64,000 nucleotides of DNA. It comes from Macrosoma leucophasiata. Lineage: Eukaryota > Arthropoda > Insecta > Lepidoptera > Hedylidae. The stretch covers positions 14,898,001 through 14,962,000 of the forward strand of contig JAWQUS010000026.1 of assembly GCA_036365455.1 (NCBI GenBank), in the 5' to 3' direction. Below, in pieces: positions 21,484-30,217 of this stretch (position 1 is its first letter; every line of letters begins with the position of its first letter). The position numbers were made by a program, and so were the translations under genes. A model generated the notes under the pieces. That model saw nothing but the letters and a program-made list of their open reading frames with translations. It was not told where the DNA came from and ran no database searches.

Positions 21484-22225
21484 ACTGGTGGTAGAGCTCC
21501 AGTGAAGGAGCTCGCGGGCGTAGGCACCATCGCATTACCTAATATACTTTCCGCTAAATGATAGTGTTCAGCACTATCGCGTTCCAGTCAGGTGGTAATG
21601 TACGACCCTGTTATTTCCAGCACAAAGGCATAACACCTTAGGCCTCAGGAGTGGTAACGCACCTGCGCTTGACCTTGGTCTTTGAATGGGTGTCTATAGA
21701 CTGCAGTCATCACATAACATAAATATGAATTGTTTAAGCAATTTATGAAAATTTTATTTGGCACTGAGCCAGGACACATACAGTATACAATAAAACAAAT
21801 AAATGAAGTAAGTGAATGAAAAAAGAAGAGGGCTATGCTCGGAGTTTCTCTGCGAGATCGAATCAGAATTGAGGAGATCCGCATGAGAGCCAAAGTAACC
21901 GATACAGCCCACCGAATAGCGGAACTGAAGTGGCAGTGGGCAGGGCACATAGCTCGAAGAACTGACGGCCGTTGGGGCAGAGCAGTTCTAGAGTGGCGAC
22001 CACGTACCGGGAAACGAAGCGTAGGCAGGCCTCCCACAAGATGGACCGACGACCTGGTGAAGGTCGCGGGCAATCGCTGGATGAGGGCGGCCCAGGACCG
22101 TTCGTTGTGGCATTCTTTGGGGGAGGCCTTTGTTCAGCAGTGGACGTCTTTTGGCTGAAATGATGATGATGATGATGAATTAAAAAAGAAAATTGCATGC
22201 TTGTTTACCACTTCCATTACATAAA
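21484..22225 (+). repeat. RepA copy split by a LINE1 insertion
   Basis: Left piece 21,484-21,732 (AACTGGTGGTAGAGCTCCAG … CATAAATATGAATTG) and right piece about 22,188-22,225 (AATTGCATGCTTGTTTACC…ACATAAAAAAA). AATTG on both sides is a possible short target duplication. Confidence 0.85.
21826..22177 (+). pseudogene. LINE1 (RTE-type) RT C-terminus, best-preserved copy
   Basis: An open C-terminal frame of 107 codons (21,835-22,158) ends …LGEAFVQQWTSFG*, followed at once by (GATGAT)n: RTE-clade LINEs have almost no 3' UTR and a short-repeat tail. Upstream RT and endonuclease are absent (5' truncation). It contains HIARRTDGRWGRAVLEWRP and SVGRPPTRWTDDLVKVAG. The 94 bp between RepA and this fragment (21,733-21,826) is of unknown origin. 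Confidence 0.88.
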
Positions 22226-22230
22226 AAAAA

Positions 22231-22785
22231 AACTTATATGTATCTTCACGCCCGGTCCCTAACGGGGTAGGCAGAGAGTGTAGAGCGCCAGACATCCCGG
22301 TTCTGACAAACCTCTCGTGCCTCGTCTACCTTCATCATTCTCTTCATACATGCACGCCGATTCCTAAGACTTTTGACCCCACCATCAGACAGAACTCGAC
22401 CTATTTGGTCATGGTAGGTCAGCCTTGGTCTTCCTGGGCCTCTGCAGCCATCCACATTCGCATTGTATATCTGTTTAGTCATTCGCTCATTCGACATTCT
22501 TTCTATATGCCCGAACCATCGGAGCATGCCTTTTTTCATTTTTACACCGATACTAGCATTCACACAAAGTCTCTTTCTTACATCTTCATTACGAACGTGA
22601 TCGGTGAGTGATACACTGCAGATCTTGCGCAAAGATCTCATCTCGACCGCGTTCAACTTACTTTCATGCTCTTTCCTGCATACCCAGCTCTCGCTTCCAT
22701 ATAAAAGCGTTGGAGTAAGTACAGCATTATGTACGGCTAGTCGAGCCCGCTGGCTGAGATGTTTAGATTCTAGCAGCAAAAAAAA
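22231..22785 (-). pseudogene. LINE2 reverse transcriptase C-terminal fragment
   Basis: An open minus-strand frame of 177 codons. It starts inside the RT domain (…LAVHNAVLTPTLLYGSESWV) and includes the EMRSLRKIC…RNEDVRKRL block typical of non-LTR RT C-termini, then MLRWFGHIERMSNERM, then GRPRLTYHDQIGRVL, ending …TLSAYPVRDRA*. The 3' end is GGGCGTGAAGATACATATAAG. No catalytic YxDD remains, so it is a 5'-truncated copy. It abuts the A-tail of the preceding RepA. Confidence 0.9.
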
Positions 22786-23088
22786 ACTTCATTGCTATTA
22801 ATGTGCTAAAGCGTATGTAGCTCATGTTATAGCTTCAAAACCATATCCAAGATATAAATCATTATGCAGCCACACCATCGAATATACCTTGAGGTATTTT
22901 TTCCCTTTCAAAGTGTGACGTGCCATGAATAACATTATTTATGATTGGGAATCCATTTGAATATGGTTCGGATACAGTCTTCAATCAAGATCGGTATAGT
23001 TTTCGGCGTAGATCGGTAGTTTTGGGTGATATGGTTTCTGTTTAACATTCAGTGAAATTGCTTTTGTTTCATTTTTTATTATTATGTT
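22786..23088. other. Unassigned; short duplication of 21.43-kb flank
   Basis: 22,797-22,850 (gtgctaaagcgtatgtagct … atagcttcaaaaccatatcc) is a diverged direct copy of 21,436-21,482. The rest is not recognised. Confidence 0.5.
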
Positions 23089-23089
23089 T

Positions 23090-23370
23090 TTTATTTTATA
23101 GAAGTGGCAAACATGCATGCTGTTCACATTGATGTTAAGTGATGACTGCAGCCTATAGACATCCACACAATGACCAGAAGTCAAAATGCAGATGCGTTAC
23201 CACTGAGGCTTAAGGTGTTATACCTCTGTGCCGAAAATTACATGGCCGTACATTACCACCTGACCGGAACACGATAGTGCTGAACACTACCATTTAGCGG
23301 CAAGTATATTAGGTAATGCGATGGTGCCTACGCCCGCGAGCTCCGTCACTGGAGCTCTACCACCAGTAAA
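23090..23370 (-). repeat. RepA copy, full length
   Basis: TTATAGAAGTGGCAAACATG to GGAGCTCTACCACCAGTAAA. Confidence 0.93.
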
Positions 23371-23437
23371 ATCATCATCAGTTTCATATTTGCATCGGCA
23401 CGTAATTGCTTTTGTAAGCTTGCATAGAGTATCACGT

Positions 23438-23560
23438 GCCACCGGTCGCCGCGGAGGACCGGAGGGGAGTAGCCACGTGCAGGCTACTCCCCTCTGTCGA
23501 AGTACAAGGCCAAATGTTCCTACGCCTGTCGCCCAGTAGTTTTAATGTGTGCGTGCATCT
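23438..23560. mobile_element. MITE F fragment (end plus inner part, centre deleted)
   Basis: GGACCGGAGGGGAGTAGCCA is joined directly to GGCTACTCCCCTCTGTCGAA, then CGCCTGTCGCCCAGTAG. The middle of the element is missing. Confidence 0.7.
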
Positions 23561-23609
23561 TGACCGGTTTTCATAAAACAAAACAACATTTTGTACTTTA
23601 TAATACGAG

Positions 23610-23760
23610 TAGGTTGGGGAAAAAGTGTTTTCGCATTATAGTATGTATAGACTTATAATAAAATCTCTTTGGCTGTTGTATTTGTATCTGGCTGGTTTTG
23701 GTATCATTGAAAGTTAAAATTTTAAAGAACATAATTCCAAATTCAAATTAGGCAAATGTG
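23610..23760 (+). mobile_element. mariner left end, truncated at the minisatellite
   Basis: TAGGTTGGGGAAAAAGTGTT through CAAATTAGGCAAATGT matches 3,607-3,757 of the full mariner almost base for base. It stops just before the position of the transposase start codon; the next base is the first minisatellite unit. No right end was found after the array. Confidence 0.93.
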
Positions 23761-25470
23761 TCCCGACGCCCGGCGTCCCGACGCCTAGCGTTCCGACGCC
23801 CAGCGTCCCGACGCCCAGCGTCCCGACGTCCAGCGTCCCGACGTCCAGCGTCCCGACGCCCATCGCCCCGACGCCCAGCGTCCCGACGCCCAGTGTCCCG
23901 ACGCCCAGCGCCCCGACGCCCAGCGTCCCGACGCCTAGCGTCCCGACGCCCAGCGCCCCGACGCCCGGCGTCCCGACGCCCGGCGACCCGACGCCCGGCG
24001 TCTCGACGCCTAGCGTTCCGGCGCTTTGCGTCCCGACGCCTAGCGTCCCGACGCCTAGCGTCCCGACGCCCAGCGCCTCGACGCCTAGCGTCCCGACGCC
24101 TAGCGTCCCGACGCCTATCGTCCCGACGCCCAGCGCCTCGACGCCCAGCGTCCCGACGCCCAGCGTCCCGACGCCTAGCGTCCCGACGCCCAGCGTCCCG
24201 ACGCCCAGCGTCCCGACGCCCAGTGTTGCGACGCCCAGCGTCCCGACGCCCAGCGCCCCGACGCCTAGCGTCCCGACGCCTAGCGTCCCGACGCCTAGCG
24301 TCCCGACGCCTAGCGTCCCGATGCCTAGCCTGCCGACGCCTAGCGTCCCGACGCCTAGCGTCCCGACGCCTAGCGTCCCGACGCCTAGCGTCCCGACGCC
24401 TAGCGTCCCGACGCCTAGCGTCCCGACGCCTAGCCTGCCGACGCCTAGCGTCCCGACGCCTAGCGTCCCGACGCCTAGCGTCCCGACGTCGAGCGTCTTG
24501 ACGCCCAGCGTCCCGACGCCTAGCGTCCCGACGCCCAGCGTCCCGACGCCCAGCGTCCCGACGCCCAGCGTCCTGACATCGAGAGTCTTGACGCCCAGCG
24601 TCCCGACGCCCAGTGTCCCGACGCCCAGCGTCCCGACGCTCAGGGTCTCGCAGCCCAGCGTCCCGACGTCGAGAGTCTTGACGCCCAGCGTCCCGACGCC
24701 TAGCGTTCCGACGTCGAGCGTACCGACGCCCAGCGTCCCGACGCCCAGCGTCCCGACGCCCAGCGTCCCGACGCCCAGCGTCCCGACGCCCAGCGTCCCG
24801 ACGCCCAGCGTCCCGACGCCCAGCGTCCCGACGCCCAGCGTCCCGACGCCCAGCGTCCCGACGCCCAGCGTCCCGACGCCCAGCGTCCCGACGCCCAGCG
24901 TCTCGACGCCGAGCGTCCCGACGCCGAGCGTCCCGACGTCGAGAGTCATGACGCCCAGCGTCCCGACGCCCAGCGTCCCGACGCCCAGCGTCCCGACATC
25001 GAGAGTCTTGACGGCCAGTGTCCCGACGCCCAGCGTCCCGACGCTCATCGTCTCGCAGCCCAGCGTCCCGACGTCGAGAGTCTTGACGCCCAGCGTCCCG
25101 ACGCCTAGCGTTCCGACGTCGAGCGTCCCGACGCCCAGCGTCCCGACGCCCAGCGTTCCGACGCCCAGCGTCCCGACGCCCAGCGTCCCGACGCCCAGCG
25201 TCCCGACGTCGAGAGTCTTGACGCCCAGCGTCCCGATGCCCAGCGTCCCGACGCCCAGGGTCCCGACGCCCAGCGTCCCGACGCCCAGCGTCCCGACTGC
25301 CAGCGTCCCGACATCGAGAGTCTTGACGCCCAGCGTCCCGACGCCCAGCGTCCCGACGCCCAGCGTCCCGACGCCCATTGTCCCGACGCCCAGCGTCCCG
25401 ACGCCCAGCGTCCCGACGTCAAGAGTCTTGACGCCCAGCGTCCCGACGCCTAGCGTCCCGACGCCCAGTC
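23761..25470. repeat. 15-bp minisatellite, 114 units
   Basis: Units are TCCCGACGCCCAGCG and variants (GCCTAGCG, GTCGAGAG-TCTTG). The 1,710 bp equal exactly 114 x 15: the register never shifts. Higher-order structure is visible: a variant block (…GCTCAGGGTCTCGCAGCCC…) near 24,571-24,735 recurs near 24,991-25,140. C/G skew is strong. Because 15 is divisible by 3, long frames open on both strands: minus 25,483-23,714 gives 589 codons of a VGTLG pentapeptide; plus frames give RRPAS and VPTPS repeats. Confidence 0.98.
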
Positions 25471-25486
25471 GCCTACAAGACACGGA

Positions 25487-25742
25487 ACATTATAATTATA
25501 AAAAACATCGAAAATGTTTCAAGTGTGCTATGAAATTTGAAGAGTTCCCTCGATTTCTCCAGGATCCCATCATCACACATTGACATGGTTACAATGGGAC
25601 CAACTGTGAGGCACACCCTTTCAAACAAAACCAAAATTATCCAAATCGGTACAGGCGTGTACAACTTATCGGTGAACATACATAAAAAAAAAAAAGATCC
25701 GGACGAATTGAGAACCTCCTCCTTTTTTTGGAGGTCGGTTAA
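25487..25742 (+). repeat. Lepidopteran-type repeat ending GGAGGTCGGTTAAA
   Basis: GATTTCTCCAGGATCCCATC, CTTATCGGTGAACATACATA, and GAACCTCCTCCTTTTTTTGG are familiar pieces of a common interspersed repeat. I do not assign a superfamily. Confidence 0.6.
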
Positions 25743-26257
25743 AGAGGTTAAGTTTGTAACTTTGATTGTTTGTTTGTAGGAGCTAATCTTCGTAAATACA
25801 GAATCGATCAGGAAAATTCTTTCATAATCAGAAAGCTACACTATTCAGGAGTGCTAAAGACTAAATCGATCGAATCAGAAACGAGGAGATCCACATCAGA
25901 ACCAAAGTTACCGACATAGCTCACCGAATAGCGAGACTCAAGTGGCAGTGGGCAGGGCACAAAGCTCGACGAACTGACGGCCGTTGGGGCAGAGCAGTTC
26001 TCGAGCGGCGACCACGTACCGGGAAACGAAGCGTAGGCAGGCCTCCCACAAGATGGACCGACGACCTGGTGAAGGTCGCGGGCAATCGCTGGATTAGGGC
26101 GGCCTAGGACCGTTCGTTGTGGCATTCTTTGGGGGAGGCCTTTGTTCAGCAGTGGACGTCTTTTGGCTGAAATGATGATGATGAAAGACTATATTTTATT
26201 ATGGTAGTAGTATTGTAGGTAACATAGCACCCGTGCGAAGACGGGGCGGGCCGCTAG
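25743..26257 (+). mobile_element. Helitron (Lep1-like), 5'-truncated, split by LINE1
   Basis: Starts inside the 5' part (AAGAGGTTAAGTTTGTAACT). Ends with hairpin CCCGTGCGAAGACGGG followed by CGGGCCGCTAG|T, the classic Helitron CTRR end before a T. LINE1 is inserted at 25,864-26,183. Confidence 0.88.
25864..26183 (+). pseudogene. LINE1 tail with 8-bp TSD inside a Helitron
   Basis: The RTE-type C-terminal region (ACCGGGAAACGAAGCGTAGG … GTCTTTTGGCTGAAATGATG) lies between two copies of aaagacta (25,856-25,863; 26,184-26,191). The frame is broken by a stop in the GCGGCC|TAG stretch at about 26,105. Confidence 0.9.
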
Positions 26258-26284
26258 TAAAATAAAAATGTTGTTTATTTTATT

Positions 26285-26465
26285 TTATCATTAACGTATC
26301 CACCGTTTCTCCATTCTAAAGTTCCAGCCCGTCCATCGATAATAAAATCTTCGCACGTATTGAGTGACGTCGACACAGGAATGTAATCTTGGAATGGAAT
26401 CCGCCCATAACGCGACATTACATTGATTCCCCTTCTTATCCAATGGCTGAGAAGTAACGAGCGAT
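26285..26465 (-). repeat. Repeat K, copy 1
   Basis: Minus strand contains AATCAATGTAATGTCGCG and GATTCCATTCC…GATTACATTCC. It aligns with copies at 28.8 and 29.3 kb. Two minus frames are open through it (one reads MSRYGRIPFQDYIPVSTSL), but differences between copies are spread over all codon positions, so coding constraint is not evident. Confidence 0.65.
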
Positions 26466-26539
26466 TGTATGCATTCAGTATATGACATTACGTGAATGTC
26501 TCTATTCTGCATAGCCTTTTTGCCACTAAGGCACTACAA

Positions 26540-26778
26540 AGCATTTTTTTTATGTAATGAAAGTGGCAAACATGCATGCAGTTCACATTGATGTTTAGTG
26601 ATGACTGCAGCCTATAGACATCCAAATAAAGACCAAGATCAAAATACAGAAGCGTTACTACTCCTGAGGCCTTAGGTGTTATGCCTCTGTGTCGAAAATT
26701 ACAGTGCCGTACTCTCGTACATTACCACCTGACTGCCTACGCCCGCGAGCTCCGTCACTGGGTCTCTACCACCAGTAG
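26540..26778 (-). repeat. RepA copy with internal deletion
   Basis: Tail half intact. Deletion from CACCTGAC to TGCCTACGCCCGCGAGC removes the CCGGAACACG…GGTAATGCGG centre. Confidence 0.9.
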
Positions 26779-26802
26779 AAATGTATCAAATTATATTATT
26801 TA

Positions 26803-27274
26803 CTAGCAGTGCCCGCGACTTCGTCCGCGTGCGAATTTATGATTGTTCATTGCAGCAAGTATAAAAGTAGCCTAAGTTACTCCTTATTACATAATGCCAG
26901 CCAGTGTAAGTTCCGACAAAATCAGTCCAGCTGATTAGCGGGCCATTCCCGAGATTAGCGGGGCCAAACAGACAGACAAACAAAAATTGTAAAAAATGTT
27001 GTATTGGTACCGTGTATATATACACATGCATATAGTAAAAAATCGTATCGGAAAACGCAGCGTAGGACGTCCACCTGCAAGATGGACCGACGACCTAGTC
27101 AAGGCTGCAGGTACTCGCTGGATGCACGTTGCTTCCGATCGGTCGGCATGGAGGTCATTGGGGGAGGCCTATGTTCAGCAGTGGACGTCCTATGGCTGAT
27201 ATGATGATGATATAGTAAAAAGCGGTTACTTTTATATTACAAACAGACACTCCAATTTTATTTATTTGTATAGA
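26803..27274 (-). mobile_element. Helitron with both ends, split by LINE1
   Basis: Minus strand runs A|TCTATACAAATAAATAAAAT … CGCGGACGAAGTCGCGGGCA-CTGCTAG|T: a 5' TC, a 3' hairpin-like CGCG…CGCG and CTAG between host A and T. Sister copies lie at 37.6 and 55.9 kb. Confidence 0.9.
27042..27209 (+). pseudogene. LINE1 tail with 12-bp TSD inside a Helitron
   Basis: Only the last about 165 bp of the RTE-type element (ATCGTATCGGAAAACGCAGC … GTCCTATGGCTGATATGATG). Flanked by atatagtaaaaa at 27,030-27,041 and 27,210-27,221. Confidence 0.93.
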
Positions 27275-27339
27275 TAGCTTTATTATAGGCCAGTGCTTAC
27301 GGGACGATAGCTGCGTAAATAATCGGTATGTATGTAAAT

Positions 27340-27402
27340 ATATGTCTTCAAGCTTAGTCCCTTACGGGTTAGACAAAGAGTATAGAGCATCAAATTAATA
27401 TC
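27340..27402 (-). repeat. LINE2 3'-end fragment
   Basis: GTCTTCAAGCTTAGTCCCTTACGGGTTAG, then AAGAGTATAGAGCATCAA, matches the LINE2 3' terminus. Confidence 0.6.
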
Positions 27403-27407
27403 TATAA

Positions 27408-27503
27408 GCTCGAGGGCATAGGCACCACCGCATTACCTAATCTATCTGCCGCTAAATTATAGTGTTCGGCACTATCGTGTTCCGCTTAGATGGTAATGTA
27501 TGG
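27408..27503 (+). repeat. RepB-like head
   Basis: CTCGAGGGCATAGGCACCACC … TTCCGCTTAGATGGTAATGTATGG. The rest of this copy appears to resume at 28,187 after about 680 bp of other DNA. Confidence 0.75.
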
Positions 27504-27521
27504 GTGTCATGTCTCTATAAT
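27504..27521. repeat. 18-bp inverted repeat, partner at 28,187-28,204
   Basis: gtgtcatgtctctataat is the inverse, with one mismatch, of attacagagacatgacac at 28,187. The two copies bracket the sequence inserted in the RepB unit. Confidence 0.8.
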
Positions 27522-27598
27522 TTCTTCATCTTGTAATTTAGAGACATTAATGAGTTAGGTAAGTTACAAAAAGAGCGCATCTAGTAGTCGAGTTCTAT

Positions 27599-27876
27599 CA
27601 GTGCCGGATAATGGCGGTGCGGGGCCCGTAGAAAATGTGACCATGGGGCCCTAGAGTTACATTGCCTACTGAAATTTAGGATGTAAATAAAACAACATTT
27701 ACGAAAAGGAATCGAAAACAAATTTAGGGGATTCCCCCTGTAAGTATTGTGGTGTTGCCAACTTGCAACATAATAATATAGGTACCTATATAATTAGTGG
27801 TCAACGCTCCCTTTGAGAATAATGGCGCGGGGCCCGTAGCATTTGCTACTCCTGCTATATGGCTAATCCGGCACTG
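27599..27876. mobile_element. hAT-like MITE with CAGTGCCGGAT ends
   Basis: Ends CAGTGCCGGATAATGG and …GGCTAATCCGGCACTG are inverted. The 8-bp flanking duplication agttctat (27,591-27,598; 27,877-27,884) is perfect. TIRs starting CAGTG with an 8-bp TSD are the hAT signature. The inner GCGGGGCCCGTAG motif appears twice. 278 bp, non-coding. Confidence 0.92.
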
Positions 27877-27956
27877 AGTTCTATGTATAAGATAAAAATT
27901 GTATTAGGAAAGAACTTAAATTAAAAAAATAATAATAATAACAAGAACTATTACAG

Positions 27957-28186
27957 AGACCAATGTGGATGGTTGCAGAGGCCCAGGAAGACCAAGGCTG
28001 ACCTACCATGACCAAATAGGTCGAGTTCTGTCTGATGGTGGTGTCAAAAGTCTTAGGAATCGGCGTGCATGTATGAAGAGAATGATGAAGGTAGACGAGG
28101 CACGAGAGGTTTGTCAGAACCGGGATGTCTGGCGCTCTACACTCTCTGCCTACCCCGTTAGGGACCTGGCGTGAAGATACATATAT
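27957..28186 (+). pseudogene. LINE2 RT C-terminal fragment
   Basis: Reads VDGCRGPGRPRLTYHDQIGR … TLSAYPVRDLA* in one open frame (27,965-28,174), then GGCGTGAAGATACATATATA. 5'-truncated. Confidence 0.9.
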
Positions 28187-28632
28187 ATTACAGAGACATG
28201 ACACCTTAGGTCTCAGGGGTGGCAACGCATCTATATTTTGACCTCTGGTTTTTATGCAGATATCTATAGGCTTTTTTTTTTTTTTATGTAATTGAAGTGG
28301 CAAACAAGCATGCAGTTCACATTGATGTTAAGTGATGTCTGCAGCCTATAGACACCCACACAAAGACCGAGGTCTAAATCCAGATGCGTTACCACTCCTG
28401 AGGCCTAAGGTGTTATGCCTCTGTGCCGGAAATTACAAGGCCATACATTACCACCTGACCGGAACACGATAGTGCTGAACACTACCATTTAGCGGCAAGT
28501 TTATTAGGTAATGCGGTGGTGCCTACGCCCGCGAGCTCCGTCATTGGAGCTCTACCACCAGTAAAAGGCTGCAGCACTTAACATCAATGTGAGCTGTACG
28601 CTTGCTTGCCATCTTCCTTACATAACAAATTA
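28187..28632 (+). repeat. RepB copy split by RepA
   Basis: Left piece 28,187-28,271 (ACAGAGACATGACACC … GCAGATATCTATAGGC), right piece 28,566-28,632 (AGGCTGCAGCACTTAACATC … CTTACATAACAAA). The pieces join perfectly once RepA is taken out. Confidence 0.92.
28272..28565 (-). repeat. RepA copy, full length, with 5-bp TSD
   Basis: Bounded by aggct at 28,268-28,272 and 28,566-28,570. Because the host is a known repeat, both ends of RepA are fixed: TTTACTGG… at one side and the A-tail at the other. Confidence 0.95.
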
Positions 28633-28749
28633 GCTTACAAACGAATGAAAAGGAAAATTTGAATCAACGTTTCGGTAATTCAAAAAAATCCATTTGATCA
28701 CGTAACATATGTGTTAATAAACTTATATTTTTTAATTAACAAATATTTT
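28633..28749. other. Unassigned AT-rich sequence
   Basis: Nothing recognised. Confidence 0.4.
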
Positions 28750-28920
28750 AATATATAAGGAATATTTTCCATTATAAATTTTCCAGCCCATCCATAGATA
28801 ATAGAAGCTTCGCACGTATGAAGTGAGGTCGTCCCAGGAATGTAATCTGAGAATGGAATCTGTCCATAGCGCGACATTGCATTGATTTGCATTTCTTATT
28901 CATTGGTTAAGAAATAAAAG
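28750..28920 (-). repeat. Repeat K, copy 2
   Basis: Shares CAATGCAATGTCGCG, GATTCCATTCTCAGATTAC and CACGTATG-type text (minus) with copies 1 and 3. Confidence 0.65.
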
Positions 28921-29221
28921 GCATTTGCATTATGGGTTGCATGAATATAATTTTTGAATTGAAAATTTTTTGATCGGTTAAAAAATTGTATACTCGCGTC
29001 AGGACACGTGACCCTGATGGAAAATGCGTAAGACGGACACGTGACCAGAATTGCGTCCGCCTACTTTGTGGGGACCCAATGACAGCTGTCAGTGTGGTGA
29101 TGGTGGTGATGGTGGTGGTGGTGGTCAAAAATGCATAACGTTAATATTTAAGATTTCGCTTCTGCCGGCACTCCCGGAGTGCTTTATTATAATATATATT
29201 TCATTACCTATAGCCAAATAA
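28921..29221. other. Unassigned, with (GGT)n microsatellite
   Basis: 29,094-29,124 is a GGTGAT/GGT run. GGACACGTGACC occurs twice (29,002 and 29,035). Confidence 0.7.
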
Positions 29222-29350
29222 GAAAATCAACGCAGGTCCTGAATAATGTCGATACAGTAATGTAATCTCGGAATGGAATCCATCCAATACGCGACATTGC
29301 ATTGATTTACCTTTGTTAAGAAAAGCAAATGTGATGAGCGAAATAACACG
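29222..29350 (-). repeat. Repeat K, copy 3
   Basis: Minus: AATCAATGCAATGTCGCG … GATTCCATTCCGAGATTACA, with in-frame stop soon after. Shorter than copies 1 and 2. Confidence 0.65.
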
Positions 29351-29375
29351 CGTTTTTGTGTATTAAGGTATGTTT

Positions 29376-29684
29376 TTACTGGTGGTAGAGCTCCATTTAC
29401 TGGTGGTAGAGCTCCAGTGACGGAGCTCGCGGGCGTAGGCACCACCGCATTACCTAATATACTTGCCGCTAAATGGTAGTGTTCAACACTATCGTGTTCC
29501 GGTCAGGTGGTAATGTACGGCCCTGTAATTTCCGGCACAGAGGCATAAGACCTTAGGCCTCAGGAGTGGTAACGCATCTGCATTTTGACCTTGGTCTTTG
29601 TGTGGGTGTCTATAGGCTGCAGTCATCACTTAACATCAATGTGAACTGCATGCTTGATTACCACTTCCATTACATAAAAAAAAA
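29376..29684 (+). repeat. RepA copy with duplicated 5' head
   Basis: TTACTGGTGGTAGAGCTCCA occurs twice in tandem (about 29,376-29,397 and 29,398 on). Otherwise full length, with an A21 tail. Confidence 0.95.
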
Positions 29685-29812
29685 AAAAAAAAAAACCTAT
29701 TGTGTGGCTTGAGTTTTCAACTCGAACTTTTTTCTATGTTACTCAAGGATAAAATCATGGCATACAACTAGAAACATTGCACCAAAGTTTGCCTTCTTTC
29801 CACAAAAAAACT

Positions 29813-30038
29813 TACTTAAGTAAGTAAGTAATAATCATTTATTCAAGTGACCAGGACTCAATATAATATAAACTATAAAAACTTACTTTTTAACTCATAA
29901 ATAACTTAAAATTCTACTATGTATAAAAAGACTTAAGTTTTAACAAAAATAATTAATGTAAATCTAAATATCTACGTAAGCTGGAATACATCATCGGTAC
30001 ACTACCGCCTCAAACCATGCAATAAGGCACTGCAGTGA
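29813..30038 (-). repeat. Non-LTR retrotransposon 3' UTR with (TAAG)n tail
   Basis: On the minus strand: …GAGTCCTGGTCACTTGAATA AATGATTATTACTTACTTAC. The sequence and tail suggest a Jockey/CR1-like 3' UTR. No ORF. Confidence 0.5.
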
Positions 30039-30039
30039 T

Positions 30040-30217
30040 TAACATTTTTTTTTTTTATGTAATTGAAGTGGCAAACAAGCATGCAGTTCACATTGATGTT
30101 AAGTGATGACTGCAGCCTATAGACACCCACACAAAGACCAAGGTCAAACTGCAAATGCGTTACCACTCCTGAGGCCTAAGGTGTTATGCCTCTGTGCCGG
30201 AAATTACAGGGCCGTAA
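30040..30217 (-). repeat. RepA copy, A-tail half
   Basis: T11 + ATGTAATTGAAGTGGC to ATTACAGGGCCGTA. Confidence 0.92.

Noticed and set aside
23321..23539. ORFs starting MVPTPASSVTGALPPVK (also near 29.4, 43.9 and 58.4 kb)
   Set aside because: All are the RepA 5' end (GTGGTGCCTACGCCCGCGAGC…) read in one frame; each diverges immediately after the repeat.
23761..25470. CRISPR-like array
   Set aside because: Contiguous 15-bp units without spacers in a eukaryotic context; it is a minisatellite.
23714..25483. 589-codon ORF encoding (VGTLG)n as a real protein
   Set aside because: The frame is an automatic result of a 15-bp unit without stops; three other long frames exist in the same DNA and the left end lies in mariner sequence. 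Kept only as a question for transcript data.
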